Assembly: GCF_001938985.1 (NCBI RefSeq)
Contig: NZ_MKIN01000023.1
Span: 124,001-188,000 of the forward strand
Direction of reading: 5' to 3'
DNA: 64,000 bases
Source of the DNA: Gillisella taibaishanensis
GTDB lineage: Bacteria > Pseudomonadota > Alphaproteobacteria > Rhizobiales > Rhizobiaceae
Positions 11,219 through 21,261 of this stretch are shown here, in pieces (position 1 is the stretch's first letter; each line of letters begins with the position of its first letter). The notes under the pieces are model-generated. The model saw only the letters and a program-made list of their open reading frames with translations. It did not search any database and was not told the DNA's origin. A program made the position numbers and the translations under genes.

Positions 11219-12100
11219 TCAGAGCGCTTCTGCGCCCGCAATGATTTCAATGAGTTCGGTGGTGATCTTAGCCTGGCGCTGGCGGTTATAGCTCAGTGTC
11301 AGCTTGTTGATCATGTCGCCGGCGTTGCGCGTCGCATTGTCCATGGCGCTCATCTTGGCACCCATTTCTCCGGCGGCATTCTCGAGAAGCGCACGGAAAA
11401 TCTGGACGGCAATATTGCGCGGGATCAGGTCGGACAAGATCGACGCGGCATCCGGTTCGTAATCGTAGATCGCTGCCGCACCGCTTGCAGCGGCGGACAC
11501 CTGCGGCGCCGCAGCCGGGATCAGCTGCTGGGCCGTCGGCACCTGGCTGATGACCGACTTGAACTCCGAGTAGAACAAGGTGCAGACGTCGAATTCGCCC
11601 TTTTCAAACATGCCGATCACCTTACGGGCGATGGCATCGGCGTTTTCGAAAGCAACACGCTTCACATCGCGCAATTCGGTGCGATCGACGATCAGTGCGC
11701 CGAATTCACGACGCAGACTGTCATAGCCCTTCTTGCCGACGCAGTAGATCTTGACCGTCTTGCCGGCAGCCAAAAGACTACGCACATGATCGCGGGCAAA
11801 GCGGGAGATCTGCGAATTGAAACCGCCGCAAAGACCGCGCTCAGCCGTGCAGACGACGAGCAGATGCACGTTGTCCTTACCGGTGCCGGTCATCAGGGGC
11901 GATACGCCATCGTCGCTGCCGACCGCCTGAGCGATATTGGCAAGCACGGCGCCCATCCGTTCGGAAAACGGCCGGGCGGCTTCGGCCGCTTCCTGAGCGC
12001 GACGCAGCTTTGCCGCAGCGACCATCTTCATCGCTTTGGTAATTTTCTGCGTCGCCTTGACGGAGGCGATCCGGTTTTTCAGATCCTTTAGTGAAGGCAT
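11219..12100 (-). CDS. atpG: ATP synthase F1 gamma subunit
   Basis: Rotor shaft of F1, 293 aa. The N-terminal helix ([24 protein letters not shown]) and the C-terminal helix ([28 protein letters not shown]), which form the coiled-coil shaft, are both conserved. It lies 31 nt after atpA and 21 nt before atpD. Confidence 0.97.
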   Translation of the reverse strand: MPSLKDLKNRIASVKATQKITKAMKMVAAAKLRRAQEAAEAARPFSERMGAVLANIAQAVGSDDGVSPLMTGTGKDNVHLLVVCTAERGLCGGFNSQISRFARDHVRSLLAAGKTVKIYCVGKKGYDSLRREFGALIVDRTELRDVKRVAFENADAIARKVIGMFEKGEFDVCTLFYSEFKSVISQVPTAQQLIPAAAPQVSAAASGAAAIYDYEPDAASILSDLIPRNIAVQIFRALLENAAGEMGAKMSAMDNATRNAGDMINKLTLSYNRQRQAKITTELIEIIAGAEAL

Positions 12101-12131
12101 CCGTTAATCCGTCCTTGGCTCGAATCCGGTT

Positions 12132-13658
12132 TTAGGCGAAAGACTTTGCGAACGTGTCGAGAGCAGCCTTGAGCTTGCCCTTGACGTCGTCGCTGATAGC
12201 CTTTTCCGTGCGGATTGCATCGAGGATAGCCTTGCCTTCTGTCCGCATGTAGGACAGCAGGCCCTGCTCGAACTTGCCGACATCGCCAACGGCGAGCTTG
12301 TCGAGGTAGCCGTTCACACCGGCGAAGATCACCACGACCTGCTCTTCCACTTTCAGCGGCGAGAACTGCGGCTGCTTCAGAAGTTCGGTCAGGCGAGCAC
12401 CACGGTTCAGCAGGCGCTGGGTGGCGGCATCAAGGTCGGACCCGAACTGGGCGAAGGCGGCCATTTCACGATACTGGGCAAGCTCACCCTTGATCGAACC
12501 GGCAACCTGCTTCATCGCCTTGACCTGGGCGGCAGAACCAACGCGCGAAACCGACAGACCGACGTTAACAGCCGGACGAATACCCTGATAGAACAGGTCG
12601 GTTTCGAGGAAGATCTGGCCGTCGGTGATCGAGATCACGTTGGTCGGAATGAAGGCCGACACGTCGTTGCCCTGAGTTTCGATAACCGGCAGAGCGGTGA
12701 GCGAACCAGCGCCACGATCGTCAGAGAGCTTTGCTGCGCGCTCAAGCAGACGCGAATGCAAATAGAAAACGTCGCCAGGATAAGCTTCGCGGCCCGGAGG
12801 ACGACGCAGCAACAGCGACATCTGACGGTATGCAACAGCCTGCTTGGACAAGTCGTCATAAGCGATCAGGGCGTGCTGACCCTTGTCGCGGAAATATTCG
12901 CCCATCGTGCAGCCGGCGAACGGCGCCAGATACTGCATTGGAGCAGGATCAGATGCGGTTGCAGCGATGATGATCGAATATTTCAGAGCGCCGCGCTCTT
13001 CCAGAACCTTGACGAACTGGGCAACGGTGGAACGCTTCTGACCGATAGCTACGTAAACGCAGAAGATCTTGTCGTCACCGCCAGCATCGTGAGCAGGCTT
13101 CTGATTGAGGAAGGTATCGAGAATGATGGCGGTCTTGCCGGTCTGACGGTCGCCGATCACCAATTCGCGCTGGCCACGGCCAACCGGGATCAGAGCATCG
13201 ATAGCCTTGATGCCGGTAGACATAGGCTCATGAACACCCTTGCGCGGAATAATTCCAGGCGCCTTGACGTCAACACGCGAACGGGTCGCCGAGGTGATGG
13301 GACCCTTGCCGTCAATCGGGTTGCCGAGCGCATCAACAACGCGACCCAGCAACTCAGGACCAACGGGAACTTCAACGATAGCGCCGGTGCGCTTGACGAT
13401 GTCGCCTTCCTTGATGTCACGGTCGGAGCCGAAGATAACCACGCCGACATTGTCGGATTCGAGGTTCAGCGCCATACCCCGGATACCACCGGGGAATTCG
13501 ACCATTTCGCCGGCCTGGACATTGTCGAGCCCGTAGACGCGAGCGATACCATCACCGACGGACAGAACCTGGCCAACTTCGGAAACTTCAGCTTCCTGAC
13601 CAAAATTCTTGATTTGATTTTTAAGAATTGCGGAAATTTCCGCGGCGCGGATATCCAT
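12132..13658 (-). CDS. atpA: ATP synthase F1 alpha subunit
   Basis: Non-catalytic nucleotide-binding subunit of F1, 508 aa. The P-loop GDRQTGKT is at 169-176 and the family signature around [17 protein letters not shown] is intact. Its start codon shares one base with the atpH stop (TGATG), so the two are translationally coupled. Full length, no irregularity. Confidence 0.98.
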   Translation of the reverse strand: MDIRAAEISAILKNQIKNFGQEAEVSEVGQVLSVGDGIARVYGLDNVQAGEMVEFPGGIRGMALNLESDNVGVVIFGSDRDIKEGDIVKRTGAIVEVPVGPELLGRVVDALGNPIDGKGPITSATRSRVDVKAPGIIPRKGVHEPMSTGIKAIDALIPVGRGQRELVIGDRQTGKTAIILDTFLNQKPAHDAGGDDKIFCVYVAIGQKRSTVAQFVKVLEERGALKYSIIIAATASDPAPMQYLAPFAGCTMGEYFRDKGQHALIAYDDLSKQAVAYRQMSLLLRRPPGREAYPGDVFYLHSRLLERAAKLSDDRGAGSLTALPVIETQGNDVSAFIPTNVISITDGQIFLETDLFYQGIRPAVNVGLSVSRVGSAAQVKAMKQVAGSIKGELAQYREMAAFAQFGSDLDAATQRLLNRGARLTELLKQPQFSPLKVEEQVVVIFAGVNGYLDKLAVGDVGKFEQGLLSYMRTEGKAILDAIRTEKAISDDVKGKLKAALDTFAKSFA

Positions 13659-14254
13659 CAGCCAACCTCTTTCAGTGCAAGCTTAAGGGTGGAAAGTTTG
13701 GTGCGAAGAGACGTGTCAATCTGGCGCGAGCCGACCTTGACGATCAGGCCACCCAGGAGAGACGGATCAACGGTCACGCTCAGCGTCACAGTCTTTCCGG
13801 TAGCGCTCTTCAGCGCCTCCTTCAGTTCGGTTTCTTGCGCTGGCGTCAGCGCATGAGCAGAGGTCACATCGGCAGCCAGTTCGCCACGATGGCGTGCCGC
13901 GATCAAGCGGAAGGCTGCGATCATGCCGGGAACGGCAAACAGGCGACGGTTGGCCGCGACGACTTTCAGGAAGTTGCCCACGAGGCCGCCGATACCAGCC
14001 TTCTGGCAGAGCTCGACGATGGCGCCGGTCTGCTGTTCGCTGGTGAAGACGGGGCTTGCCACAAGCCGCTTCAAATCCGCGCTCTCATCAATCATCGCCT
14101 GGAAGCGATAGAGATCGGCAGCGACGGCATCGATCGAGCCGGACTCGAGCGCCAGATCGAAAAGCGACGAGGCATAGCGCTCGGCAACTGCTGAGACCGG
14201 CTGGCCGGACTTTGGCTGGCCGGAATTGGGCTGGGATGTGTCTGCCACGGGCAC
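13658..14254 (-). CDS. atpH: ATP synthase F1 delta subunit
   Basis: Peripheral-stalk subunit joining F1 to Fo, 198 aa, first gene of atpHAGDC. The core [17 protein letters not shown] and the C-terminal [21 protein letters not shown] are typical. I chose the GTG at 14254 (VPVADTSQ), preceded by AGGGA about 6 nt upstream; the frame continues upstream to 14440 with arginine-rich, non-family sequence. Between start and core the protein carries [14 protein letters not shown], encoded by two near-identical 15-bp units at about 14205-14240, which look like a small tandem expansion of a variable linker. Confidence 0.94.
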   Translation of the reverse strand: MPVADTSQPNSGQPKSGQPVSAVAERYASSLFDLALESGSIDAVAADLYRFQAMIDESADLKRLVASPVFTSEQQTGAIVELCQKAGIGGLVGNFLKVVAANRRLFAVPGMIAAFRLIAARHRGELAADVTSAHALTPAQETELKEALKSATGKTVTLSVTVDPSLLGGLIVKVGSRQIDTSLRTKLSTLKLALKEVG

Positions 14255-14504
14255 AAATTTCCCTGAATGTGATTCAAACCGCTCGGATGCGCCTGACGGC
14301 GCAAAACCAGTTTGATATCGTTTAAGTTTTCCCCCGGACCTACGGGCGCCACGGCCCGCATCGTCCAAATTTGCGGTCCGTCTACCATACGATCCCCGGA
14401 CTCGCAACACGGGTATTAACGGAATAAACGGAGAGGGCAACCCGCTTTTGACGATTTTGTGATCTCTTCGGTCAAATTATCGACTGGGCCGGCGCGATTC
14501 TGCC

Positions 14505-14888
14505 TCAGACAAGACCGAAGACATAGACGAAGGGCAAAGACGCCAAAATCCCAGCCACTACCAGAGATAGAACTGTGCGCCAGGTCGCGCTATGGTCAGA
14601 GAGAACAGACAGGACCAGGCCGAAGCAGCCAGCCGCAAGCGTTGCCCCGTAAGCAAGATAAAGCATCGGCTGGGCGAGCATCACGACGCTGCCACCGAGC
14701 CCGGTCAACAGGCCTCCGCCGAAACGTATCGCTGCCAGCCCCTCACGGCGACCGGCCATAATGCCAAGGCCAAGCATTCTCATGGTGATGCCAGGCGCAA
14801 ACAGGATTAACAGCCCGATCAGGGCGGTAGCAGCGGCGCTTGCAAAGGCAAGCTGCTCGCCGGTTTCGGTCGGAAAATAAAACTCCAT
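14505..14888 (-). CDS. small integral membrane protein, function unknown
   Basis: 127 aa with about four hydrophobic segments: ATALIGLLILFAPGI, AIRFGGGLLTGLGGSVVML, LAYGATLAAGCFGLVLSVL and TVLSLVVAGILASLPFVYVFG. The ATG at 14888 is favoured by AAGGGG just upstream; the frame extends 17 codons further without a better site. It lies about 250 bp upstream of atpH on the same strand but is probably not part of that operon. I recognise no catalytic motif and do not assign a function. Confidence 0.75.
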   Translation of the reverse strand: MEFYFPTETGEQLAFASAAATALIGLLILFAPGITMRMLGLGIMAGRREGLAAIRFGGGLLTGLGGSVVMLAQPMLYLAYGATLAAGCFGLVLSVLSDHSATWRTVLSLVVAGILASLPFVYVFGLV

Positions 14889-14973
14889 GTCAGCCCCTTG
14901 GCAATTCCTGGAGTCTGTCAGGTTCGAATTGAACCACACAGACTTCAGCCTTTTCTGTTTTGTTTGTCTTTTC

Positions 14974-14998
14974 GGGAAAACCGCTATCCACTTTTCCC
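14974..14998. repeat. RIME-like intergenic palindromic repeat, copy 1
   Basis: GGGAAAA and TTTTCCC form perfect 7-bp arms around CCGCTATCCAC. The core is 20/23 identical to the element at 25772-25794 by eye and resembles the rhizobial intergenic mosaic elements. It lies between the membrane-protein gene and priA. Confidence 0.6.
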
Positions 14999-15136
14999 TG
15001 AGTAACTCGAGTAGTTATTCGCAAAGGCCGGATCAACGACCCGGCACAACGATGGGCTCTTATGACACAGGCCGATCTTACGGCAAACGGGCGACGAACA
15101 GGAGAAGACGCCGTTGCGGACCAGACTTTCGCTGCA

Positions 15137-17353
15137 TCACAGGAAACTCTGCGGATCGACATCGACTTGGACCTGAATCGAACGACGCTCCTTGGGACCG
15201 TTTTTCAGCATGGCCGCGACGAACCTCTGCATGTCGCTGGTCTTTCGGCCGTGAACAAGCAGACGGAAACGGTGGCGCCCGCGGATCAGCGCCATCGGCG
15301 CTTCGGCCGGACCGAGAATGGCAATGCCGCTTTCAGCCGGGGCTGCCTGCCGCAGCTGCCGGGCATGGGTTTCGGCATCGGCTCGGTTATCCGCCGAAAC
15401 GATGATCGACACGAGGCGGCCATAGGGCGGCAATACCGCCCGTTCGCGCTCGATAATTTCCCGCTCGTAGAAAGCCTCTGCATCTCCTGATACGATCGCC
15501 TGCATCACGGGGTGTTGCGGCTGGTAGGTCTGCAGCAGGCCGTGGCTTTTCAGGCCGGTGCGCCCTGCCCGGCCGGTGACCTGGCTGAGAAGCTGGAAGG
15601 TTCGCTCGGCGGCGCGCGGATCGCCATTGGCAAGGCCGATATCGGCGTCGATAATGCCGACCAGGGTCATCAGCGGGAAGTTATGGCCCTTAGCCACCAA
15701 TTGCGTGCCGATGACGATATCGGCCTCCCCCTTGGCAATCGCCTCAAGTTCCAGCCGCAGCCGCTTGACTCCGCCGAGATCGGAGGAAAGTACCAGGGTG
15801 CGCGCATCAGGAAAATGCCGCTCCACTTCCTCCGCAATCCGCTCGACGCCAGGACCGCAGGCCACGAGATGATCGAGCGTGCCGCATTCGGGACAAGCAT
15901 TCGGCGTCGGCTCGTTATAGCCGCATTGGTGGCACTGGATCTGACCCCGAAACCGGTGTTCTACCAGCCAGCTTGAACATTGCGGGCACTGGAATCGATG
16001 ACCGCAAACCCGGCACAACGTCAAAGGCGCATAACCGCGCCGGTTGAGAAACAGTAGGGCCTGCTGCTGCTTTTCTACGGTCTTGCCGATGGCCCGCACC
16101 ATCAGCGGTGACAAATACCCTCCCCGTTCGGGCGGATGCCGACGCATATCTACGAGATGCAGATCTGGCATGGCCGCATCGGCAAAGCGCGTCGGCAGAT
16201 GGATGCGCTTATAGCGACCGCTATAGCTGTTGACCTGACTTTCGACCGATGGCGTCGCCGATACCAGCACCGCCGGGATCTTCGCGATCCGCGCCCTGAC
16301 GACCGCCATGTCGCGGGCATTGTAGAAGACCCTGTCTTCCTGCTTGAAGGCCGGATCATGCTCTTCGTCGACGATGATAAGGCCGAGATCGGCAAAGGGT
16401 AGGAACAGGGCCGAGCGCGCGCCTGCGACAACGCGAATGTCACCGGTTGCCGTCTGGCGCCAGACCTTTTCGCGGGTCTTGGTGGCAAGATCCGAATGCC
16501 ATTCTCCGGGCTTGGCGCCAAACCGGTCCTGGAATCGTTCGAGAAAGGCCGTAGTAAGCGCAATTTCCGGCAGCAGGATCAACACCTGCCGACCTTGTCT
16601 CAGCGTCTCGGCAATCGCCTCGAAATAAACCTCCGTCTTGCCGGAGCCGGTGACACCATCGATCAGGGCGACGGAAAAACCACCCTCGCGAACGCCGTCC
16701 ACCAGCACATCGGCGGCTGCCAATTGCGGCCCGGCCAGTCGATGAGACGCATATGCAGGATCGGGAGCTGCGACGAGCGGCGGCGGCGGCAGGAAGACGG
16801 TCTCAAACAGGCCGAGACGGACCATGCCATCGATCACAGAGGTCGACACCCCGGCGGCATGGGCAAGACCGCTCTTGGTCCAGGACAGGCCATCTCCGGC
16901 CAGATCAAGCACCTTGCGCCGCGCCGGCGTCAGCTTTTCCGGCTCGTGACCACAAAAACGCAAACCTTCGATCATCGGTTCGGGATCGAAAGCCGCCGGT
17001 GCCCGGAGCGCCATGCGCGCCACCAGCCCGGGCGGTGACAGCGTATAGGCGGCGACCCAATCGATGAAGCGGCGCATGCCCTCGTCCAACGGCGGGCAAT
17101 CGAACAGCTTTTCGATCTGGCGCAACTTGGCCGGATCGACCTTGCCCTCGTCCTCACCATCCCAGACGACACCAACCACCTTGCGCGGCCCAAGCGGCAC
17201 CTGCACGATCGATCCGGGCGTAACGGTCACGTCCTCGGGCACCGCATAGCTATAGGGACCAGGGGCCGGCATCGGAACGAGAACGGGCACAGCACGCCGC
17301 ACGGCCGGCGGCTTGCGCGGGGATCCGAAAAGATCTGACGATTCGATGCTCAT
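15137..17353 (-). CDS. priA: primosomal protein N' (replication restart helicase PriA)
   Basis: 3'-5' DNA helicase that reloads the replisome at stalled forks; 738 aa. An N-terminal DNA-binding domain is followed by a helicase core with Walker A GVTGSGKT (233-240) and Walker B DEEHD (329-333). Next comes the zinc-binding region with paired cysteines (CRVCGHRFQCPQC, then CHQCGYNEPTPNACPEC), and the helicase C domain with QVTGRAGR. The ATG at 17353 is taken as start; an in-frame TTG at 17383 would add 10 residues and neither has an ideal ribosome site. Monocistronic by position, with a chemoreceptor gene upstream on the same strand. Confidence 0.96.
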   Translation of the reverse strand: MSIESSDLFGSPRKPPAVRRAVPVLVPMPAPGPYSYAVPEDVTVTPGSIVQVPLGPRKVVGVVWDGEDEGKVDPAKLRQIEKLFDCPPLDEGMRRFIDWVAAYTLSPPGLVARMALRAPAAFDPEPMIEGLRFCGHEPEKLTPARRKVLDLAGDGLSWTKSGLAHAAGVSTSVIDGMVRLGLFETVFLPPPPLVAAPDPAYASHRLAGPQLAAADVLVDGVREGGFSVALIDGVTGSGKTEVYFEAIAETLRQGRQVLILLPEIALTTAFLERFQDRFGAKPGEWHSDLATKTREKVWRQTATGDIRVVAGARSALFLPFADLGLIIVDEEHDPAFKQEDRVFYNARDMAVVRARIAKIPAVLVSATPSVESQVNSYSGRYKRIHLPTRFADAAMPDLHLVDMRRHPPERGGYLSPLMVRAIGKTVEKQQQALLFLNRRGYAPLTLCRVCGHRFQCPQCSSWLVEHRFRGQIQCHQCGYNEPTPNACPECGTLDHLVACGPGVERIAEEVERHFPDARTLVLSSDLGGVKRLRLELEAIAKGEADIVIGTQLVAKGHNFPLMTLVGIIDADIGLANGDPRAAERTFQLLSQVTGRAGRTGLKSHGLLQTYQPQHPVMQAIVSGDAEAFYEREIIERERAVLPPYGRLVSIIVSADNRADAETHARQLRQAAPAESGIAILGPAEAPMALIRGRHRFRLLVHGRKTSDMQRFVAAMLKNGPKERRSIQVQVDVDPQSFL

Positions 17354-17423
17354 GGCGGCGGACCATGCCTCCGACAGCCGCAAAATGAAACCGAAATCTG
17401 CCAGATAGAGAACAGCAGAAGAG

Positions 17424-17448
17424 CGGGCTCGCCCAGAGGACGAGCCCG
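17424..17448 (-). terminator. hairpin downstream of the chemoreceptor gene
   Basis: CGGGCTCG / CGAGCCCG, an 8-bp perfect stem with a 9-nt loop, 14 bp after the chemoreceptor stop. The T-tract is poor (CTCTTCTG), so termination is likely but not certain. Confidence 0.5.
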
Positions 17449-17461
17449 GTTCATCATAAGA

Positions 17462-19798
17462 TCAGCCGGCGCGGCGCAGGGCTGGCTGTGTGTCGGCCTG
17501 AGCTGTCGCTTGGCCGGACTGCAGCCTGAACCGCCTTACGAGATCGATCAGCGCACCGGCCTCGGAAGCGAGAGCAGCACTTGCGGCATTGGTTTCCTCG
17601 ACCATGGCCGCATTTTTCTGGGTCACCTGGTCCATCTGGTTGACGGCCGTATTGACCTCGGACAGGCCAACCGACTGTTCCCGCGCCGAGGTCGCGATCG
17701 CATCCATGTGCTGGTTGATGGTGATGATATAGTCGACGATCGTCTTCAGGGATTCACCGGTATTGCGCACCAATTCGACACCACGCTCGACTTCTACGGT
17801 AGAATTGCGGATCAGTTCCTTGATTTCCCGGGCCGCCTGGGCAGAGCGCTGCGCCAATTCCCGCACTTCCTGCGCAACGACGGCAAACCCTTTGCCGGCC
17901 TCACCCGCCCTTGCAGCTTCGACGCCGGCGTTGAGCGCCAGGAGGTTGGTCTGGAAAGCGATTTCATCGATTACGCCGATAATGTTGGCGATCTGGCTGG
18001 AGGACTGCTCGATCCGCTGCATGGCATCAACGGCATCGGCTACGACACGGCCGGAACTCGTCGCACTGCCGTTGGCCTCGACCGCTACGGAGCGAGCCTC
18101 CTCGGCTCGTTTGGAAGAATTGCCGACATTCGCGGTGATCTCGTCGAGAGCTGCAGCCGTCTCTTCCAGCGATGCCGCCTGCTGTTCCGTCCTCTTCGAG
18201 AGCTCATCCGAACTCCGGCTGATTTCCAGCGATCCATTGTCGATCGATTGCGATGCATGGCTGACCGCAACCATCGCTTCGCGCAACTGCGTGATGGCGG
18301 TATTGAAATCCGTCCGCAGGCTTTCGAATTCAGGGGCGAAGGGCCGCAACAACTGGAAGGTGAGATCGGCATTTGCGAGATGCTTCAGCCCATCGGCGAG
18401 GCCGGACGTGGCCTCTGCCATCGCCTCTGCGCGGCGCTTTTCCGCATCCGCATTGCGGCGTCGTTCTTCCTCAGTGGTCAGGCGCGCAGCCGTCGACTCC
18501 TGTTCAAGCTTCAGCGCTGCAATCGCATTGTCGCGGAAGACTTCGACGGCACCAGCCATCGCACCAATTTCATCGACCATACCAGCGCCGGGAATGGTGA
18601 TAGCGGTCTCGCCGCTGGCAAGCCGACCCATGCTGGCCGTCATGGCACGGATAGGCCTTACAATGCTGCGCGCCACAAACCACATGGCGGCAATGCCACC
18701 GACAGCAATGACCAGCGCGGCGATGATCTGCAGGAGCATGTCGCTGTGGCCACGCGCGGTCAGAGCCTGATCAAGACCAACGGCCTCGGCCATGGCCACC
18801 GGACGCGGCACAGACACAATCACCGACCAGGGCGTTTTGGTACGGCCAATGACGATGGGAGCAAAAGCCTGAAATTGATCGGCATCTGCGAGAACATCGG
18901 CTTTGCCATCCTGAATCATCGGCAGATAGCTAGCGAGCGCCGGCGTCGCCTTGTCGAAACGCTGCCCTATCAGGTCGGGATGCTCGCTGTCGGCAACGAC
19001 CAGGCCCTTGTAGCTGACGATCTTGACTCCCGCCTTGCCGCCGAAGATGGAAGCGCGGACGTCCTCTGCCAGCTTTTGCACAAAAGACAGATCAAAATCA
19101 GCGCCGGCTACCCCTCGGAACTTGCCGTCAATCATGATAGGCACGGACATGGTTGCGAGAAATACGTTCTTTCCCTGAACGATATAGGGCAAGGGGTCGA
19201 GAATACTTTCGCCTCCACCCTTTTGCGGTCCGATATACCAGCCACCCTTCATAACGCCATTAGGATGTAGTTCGGCACTGTCATATTCAACAAGTGGCTG
19301 AATCGCGATCTTGCCTGCGGCGTCTCGCGTCCAGTAGGGCAGGAAGCGTCCGGTCGCATCGGACCCAACGTCACGGCGATTGCGATAATCCTCGTCCTTT
19401 CCGTCCAGTGCATTCGGCTCCCATGCGCTATAGGTGCCGTTGAACCGCGGATTATCCTTAAGCAGGTTGAGCAGCATGCCGTTGAGCTGACCCCGCCTCA
19501 GATCGACAGGCGTACCGCTGGTCTTGTCGCCAACAGCCACTTCGAAACCGCGCGCGAGATTACGGGCCGTATCGAAAGCGCTGTCGAGCGAAGCGCGAAT
19601 AATGCCGGCCTGGGTTGATGCCAGGGTTGCCAACCCTTCCCGGGTTTTTGCCTCGGTCAATTCGGTGACATTGTCACCGACGAAGCGCTGGGTCTGACCA
19701 GCCGATACGATTCCGTAGCCGACGAGCCCGGCTGTAGCCGACAGCACGCAGAGACCCGCGAGGACCGCGATCTTCGTTTGAATAGACTTGAATTGCAT
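17462..19798 (-). CDS. methyl-accepting chemotaxis protein, Cache-type sensor
   Basis: Transmembrane chemoreceptor, 778 aa. An N-terminal membrane segment (about 10-30) is followed by a large periplasmic domain of dCache type (about 35-320; [15 protein letters not shown] and [20 protein letters not shown] are typical). Then come a second membrane segment ([21 protein letters not shown]), a HAMP domain and the signalling hairpin with [21 protein letters not shown]. No CheR/CheB-tethering pentapeptide is visible at the C-terminus. The ATG at 19798 is preceded by GGAGAAAG; upstream in-frame sequence is not family-like. Ligand unknown; Cache receptors often bind amino acids or small organic acids. 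No other chemotaxis gene is in the window. Confidence 0.93.
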   Translation of the reverse strand: MQFKSIQTKIAVLAGLCVLSATAGLVGYGIVSAGQTQRFVGDNVTELTEAKTREGLATLASTQAGIIRASLDSAFDTARNLARGFEVAVGDKTSGTPVDLRRGQLNGMLLNLLKDNPRFNGTYSAWEPNALDGKDEDYRNRRDVGSDATGRFLPYWTRDAAGKIAIQPLVEYDSAELHPNGVMKGGWYIGPQKGGGESILDPLPYIVQGKNVFLATMSVPIMIDGKFRGVAGADFDLSFVQKLAEDVRASIFGGKAGVKIVSYKGLVVADSEHPDLIGQRFDKATPALASYLPMIQDGKADVLADADQFQAFAPIVIGRTKTPWSVIVSVPRPVAMAEAVGLDQALTARGHSDMLLQIIAALVIAVGGIAAMWFVARSIVRPIRAMTASMGRLASGETAITIPGAGMVDEIGAMAGAVEVFRDNAIAALKLEQESTAARLTTEEERRRNADAEKRRAEAMAEATSGLADGLKHLANADLTFQLLRPFAPEFESLRTDFNTAITQLREAMVAVSHASQSIDNGSLEISRSSDELSKRTEQQAASLEETAAALDEITANVGNSSKRAEEARSVAVEANGSATSSGRVVADAVDAMQRIEQSSSQIANIIGVIDEIAFQTNLLALNAGVEAARAGEAGKGFAVVAQEVRELAQRSAQAAREIKELIRNSTVEVERGVELVRNTGESLKTIVDYIITINQHMDAIATSAREQSVGLSEVNTAVNQMDQVTQKNAAMVEETNAASAALASEAGALIDLVRRFRLQSGQATAQADTQPALRRAG

Positions 19799-20243
19799 GA
19801 TGACTTTCTCCAACGAACGACAGACCTTTCCAAAATCGGGCCTGAACTCCGGGTCATTAGTCAATCTGAATATTAAAATATTCGATAGCATTCCGTGAAA
19901 TACAAAAGACGAAACTAAAGTATAATATTGGATTTGACCTTTAGCAATCCTCCTGAAATCCAGCATTTTTGTTTTCAGAAATACTACCTATACATGCGCA
20001 ACCTGCACGATATTTTCCGATATGCAACACCATCAGCGGATGATGCGGCGCATTGTGTTACGAGAGCAAAAGGTTTTGAGAAACACCGTGCGACCGGGCT
20101 CGGCCAGGGCCGAAGCTGCAATCGTTAACCGTTCCCTAACGGCTCTCCGGCAAGGTGCACTCTGGCGCTCGCTGCATTCCATGCGGGCGCAGTAGCCCAT
20201 AGGCGGCTACATCGGCCGCAGACGTATTGCAGAGGATCTCATC
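19799..20243. other. divergent intergenic region, chemoreceptor / xerC
   Basis: 445 bp between two divergent genes, the AT-richest part of the window (about 19850-20000), so promoters for both are expected. It holds a perfect palindrome at 19868-19883 and a near-CtrA box at 20125-20140. I see no gene: the plus-strand open frame near 19928-20128 has no family features. Confidence 0.55.
19868..19883. promoter_or_regulatory. perfect 16-bp AT-rich palindrome upstream of the chemoreceptor
   Basis: GAATATTAAAATATTC has 7-bp arms around AA and is centred about 78 bp upstream of the chemoreceptor start. It could be an operator or simply AT-rich promoter DNA. Confidence 0.35.
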
Positions 20244-21179
20244 GTGACGGAACTGTTGTTGATCGCCGCGCCTGATCTGATGGCACAGCGCCAGGATTGG
20301 CTGGCGAGCCTTAGCGGACAAAGGCGGCTGTCCGAGCACACGCTGACCGCCTACGAATGCGATACCCGCCAGTTCCTGACCTTCCTGACCGGCTATATCG
20401 GCGGCCCGCCATCCATTGCCGATATCAAGACGCTCAAGCCCTCCGACCTGCGCGCCTTTCTGTCCTCGCGTCGCAAGGAAGGCGCCGGTGCGCGTTCGCT
20501 TGGCCGGCATCTGGCCGGCATTCGCTCGCTGCTGCGCTATCTCGAACGCAAGGGTCTCGTCAACGCTGCCGGCGCTAGCGCCATTCGCTCGCCGAAACAG
20601 CCGAAATCGCTGCCTAAGCCGCTAACGCCCAACCAGGCCCTGACCGTGATCGACCAGGACACCCAGATGAATGAGGAGCCCTGGATCGCAGCCCGGGATG
20701 CCGCTGTTTTCTCGTTGCTCTATGGCTGCGGACTGCGAATTTCAGAAGCGCTCAATCTGACCCCTTCCGATTTTACCGCAACGACCGCAACCTTGCGCAT
20801 CACTGGCAAGGGCAACAAGACCCGGCTCGTGCCGCTGCTGCCAGCCGTACGGGAAGCGGTCGAAATCTATCGCAAGCTCTGCCCCTACCATCTGGAGCCG
20901 ACCGAGCCACTTTTTCGGGGCGCCCGAGGCGGCAAGCTGCAGCAGGGCATCATCCAGAAGGAAATGCAGCGGCTTCGCTCGGCCCTCGGCCTGCCTGATA
21001 CGGCGACCCCGCATGCGCTGCGCCATTCCTTTGCCACCCATCTGCTGAGCGGCGGCGGCGATCTGCGCACCATTCAGGAATTGCTCGGCCATGCCAGCCT
21101 CTCCACCACGCAGGTCTATACCGGGGTCGATTCGGCGCGTCTGCTCGATGTCTACGACCGTGCGCACCCGCGCGCGTGA
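20244..21179 (+). CDS. xerC: tyrosine recombinase XerC
   Basis: Chromosome-dimer resolution recombinase acting at dif with XerD; 311 aa. A SAM-like N-terminal domain is followed by the catalytic domain with all active-site residues visible: Arg165 (LRISEAL), Lys189 (TGKGNKTR), His257 and Arg260 (HALRHSFATHLL), His283 (LLGHASLS) and nucleophile Tyr292 (TQVYTGVD). The start is a GTG at 20244 with GAGGATCT upstream. Housekeeping Xer rather than an integrase: the neighbours are core genes and no att repeats are seen. XerC is favoured over XerD from overall resemblance only. Confidence 0.93.
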   Translation: MTELLLIAAPDLMAQRQDWLASLSGQRRLSEHTLTAYECDTRQFLTFLTGYIGGPPSIADIKTLKPSDLRAFLSSRRKEGAGARSLGRHLAGIRSLLRYLERKGLVNAAGASAIRSPKQPKSLPKPLTPNQALTVIDQDTQMNEEPWIAARDAAVFSLLYGCGLRISEALNLTPSDFTATTATLRITGKGNKTRLVPLLPAVREAVEIYRKLCPYHLEPTEPLFRGARGGKLQQGIIQKEMQRLRSALGLPDTATPHALRHSFATHLLSGGGDLRTIQELLGHASLSTTQVYTGVDSARLLDVYDRAHPRA

Positions 21180-21261
21180 ACGGAATATTCAGACCCGAGC
21201 CATAACACGAGAAAATCTTAAGGCGCGGCCCATTCTCTCCTGGCCAGCCCTGGTACAAGAG

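Noticed and set aside
17510..19270. 586-codon plus-strand frame opposite the chemoreceptor
   Set aside because: Shadow frame with low-complexity translation; the chemoreceptor on the minus strand is unmistakable.
20244..21179. XerC considered as an integrase marking a genomic island
   Set aside because: Housekeeping Xer features, core-gene neighbours, no tRNA, att repeat or phage gene nearby.
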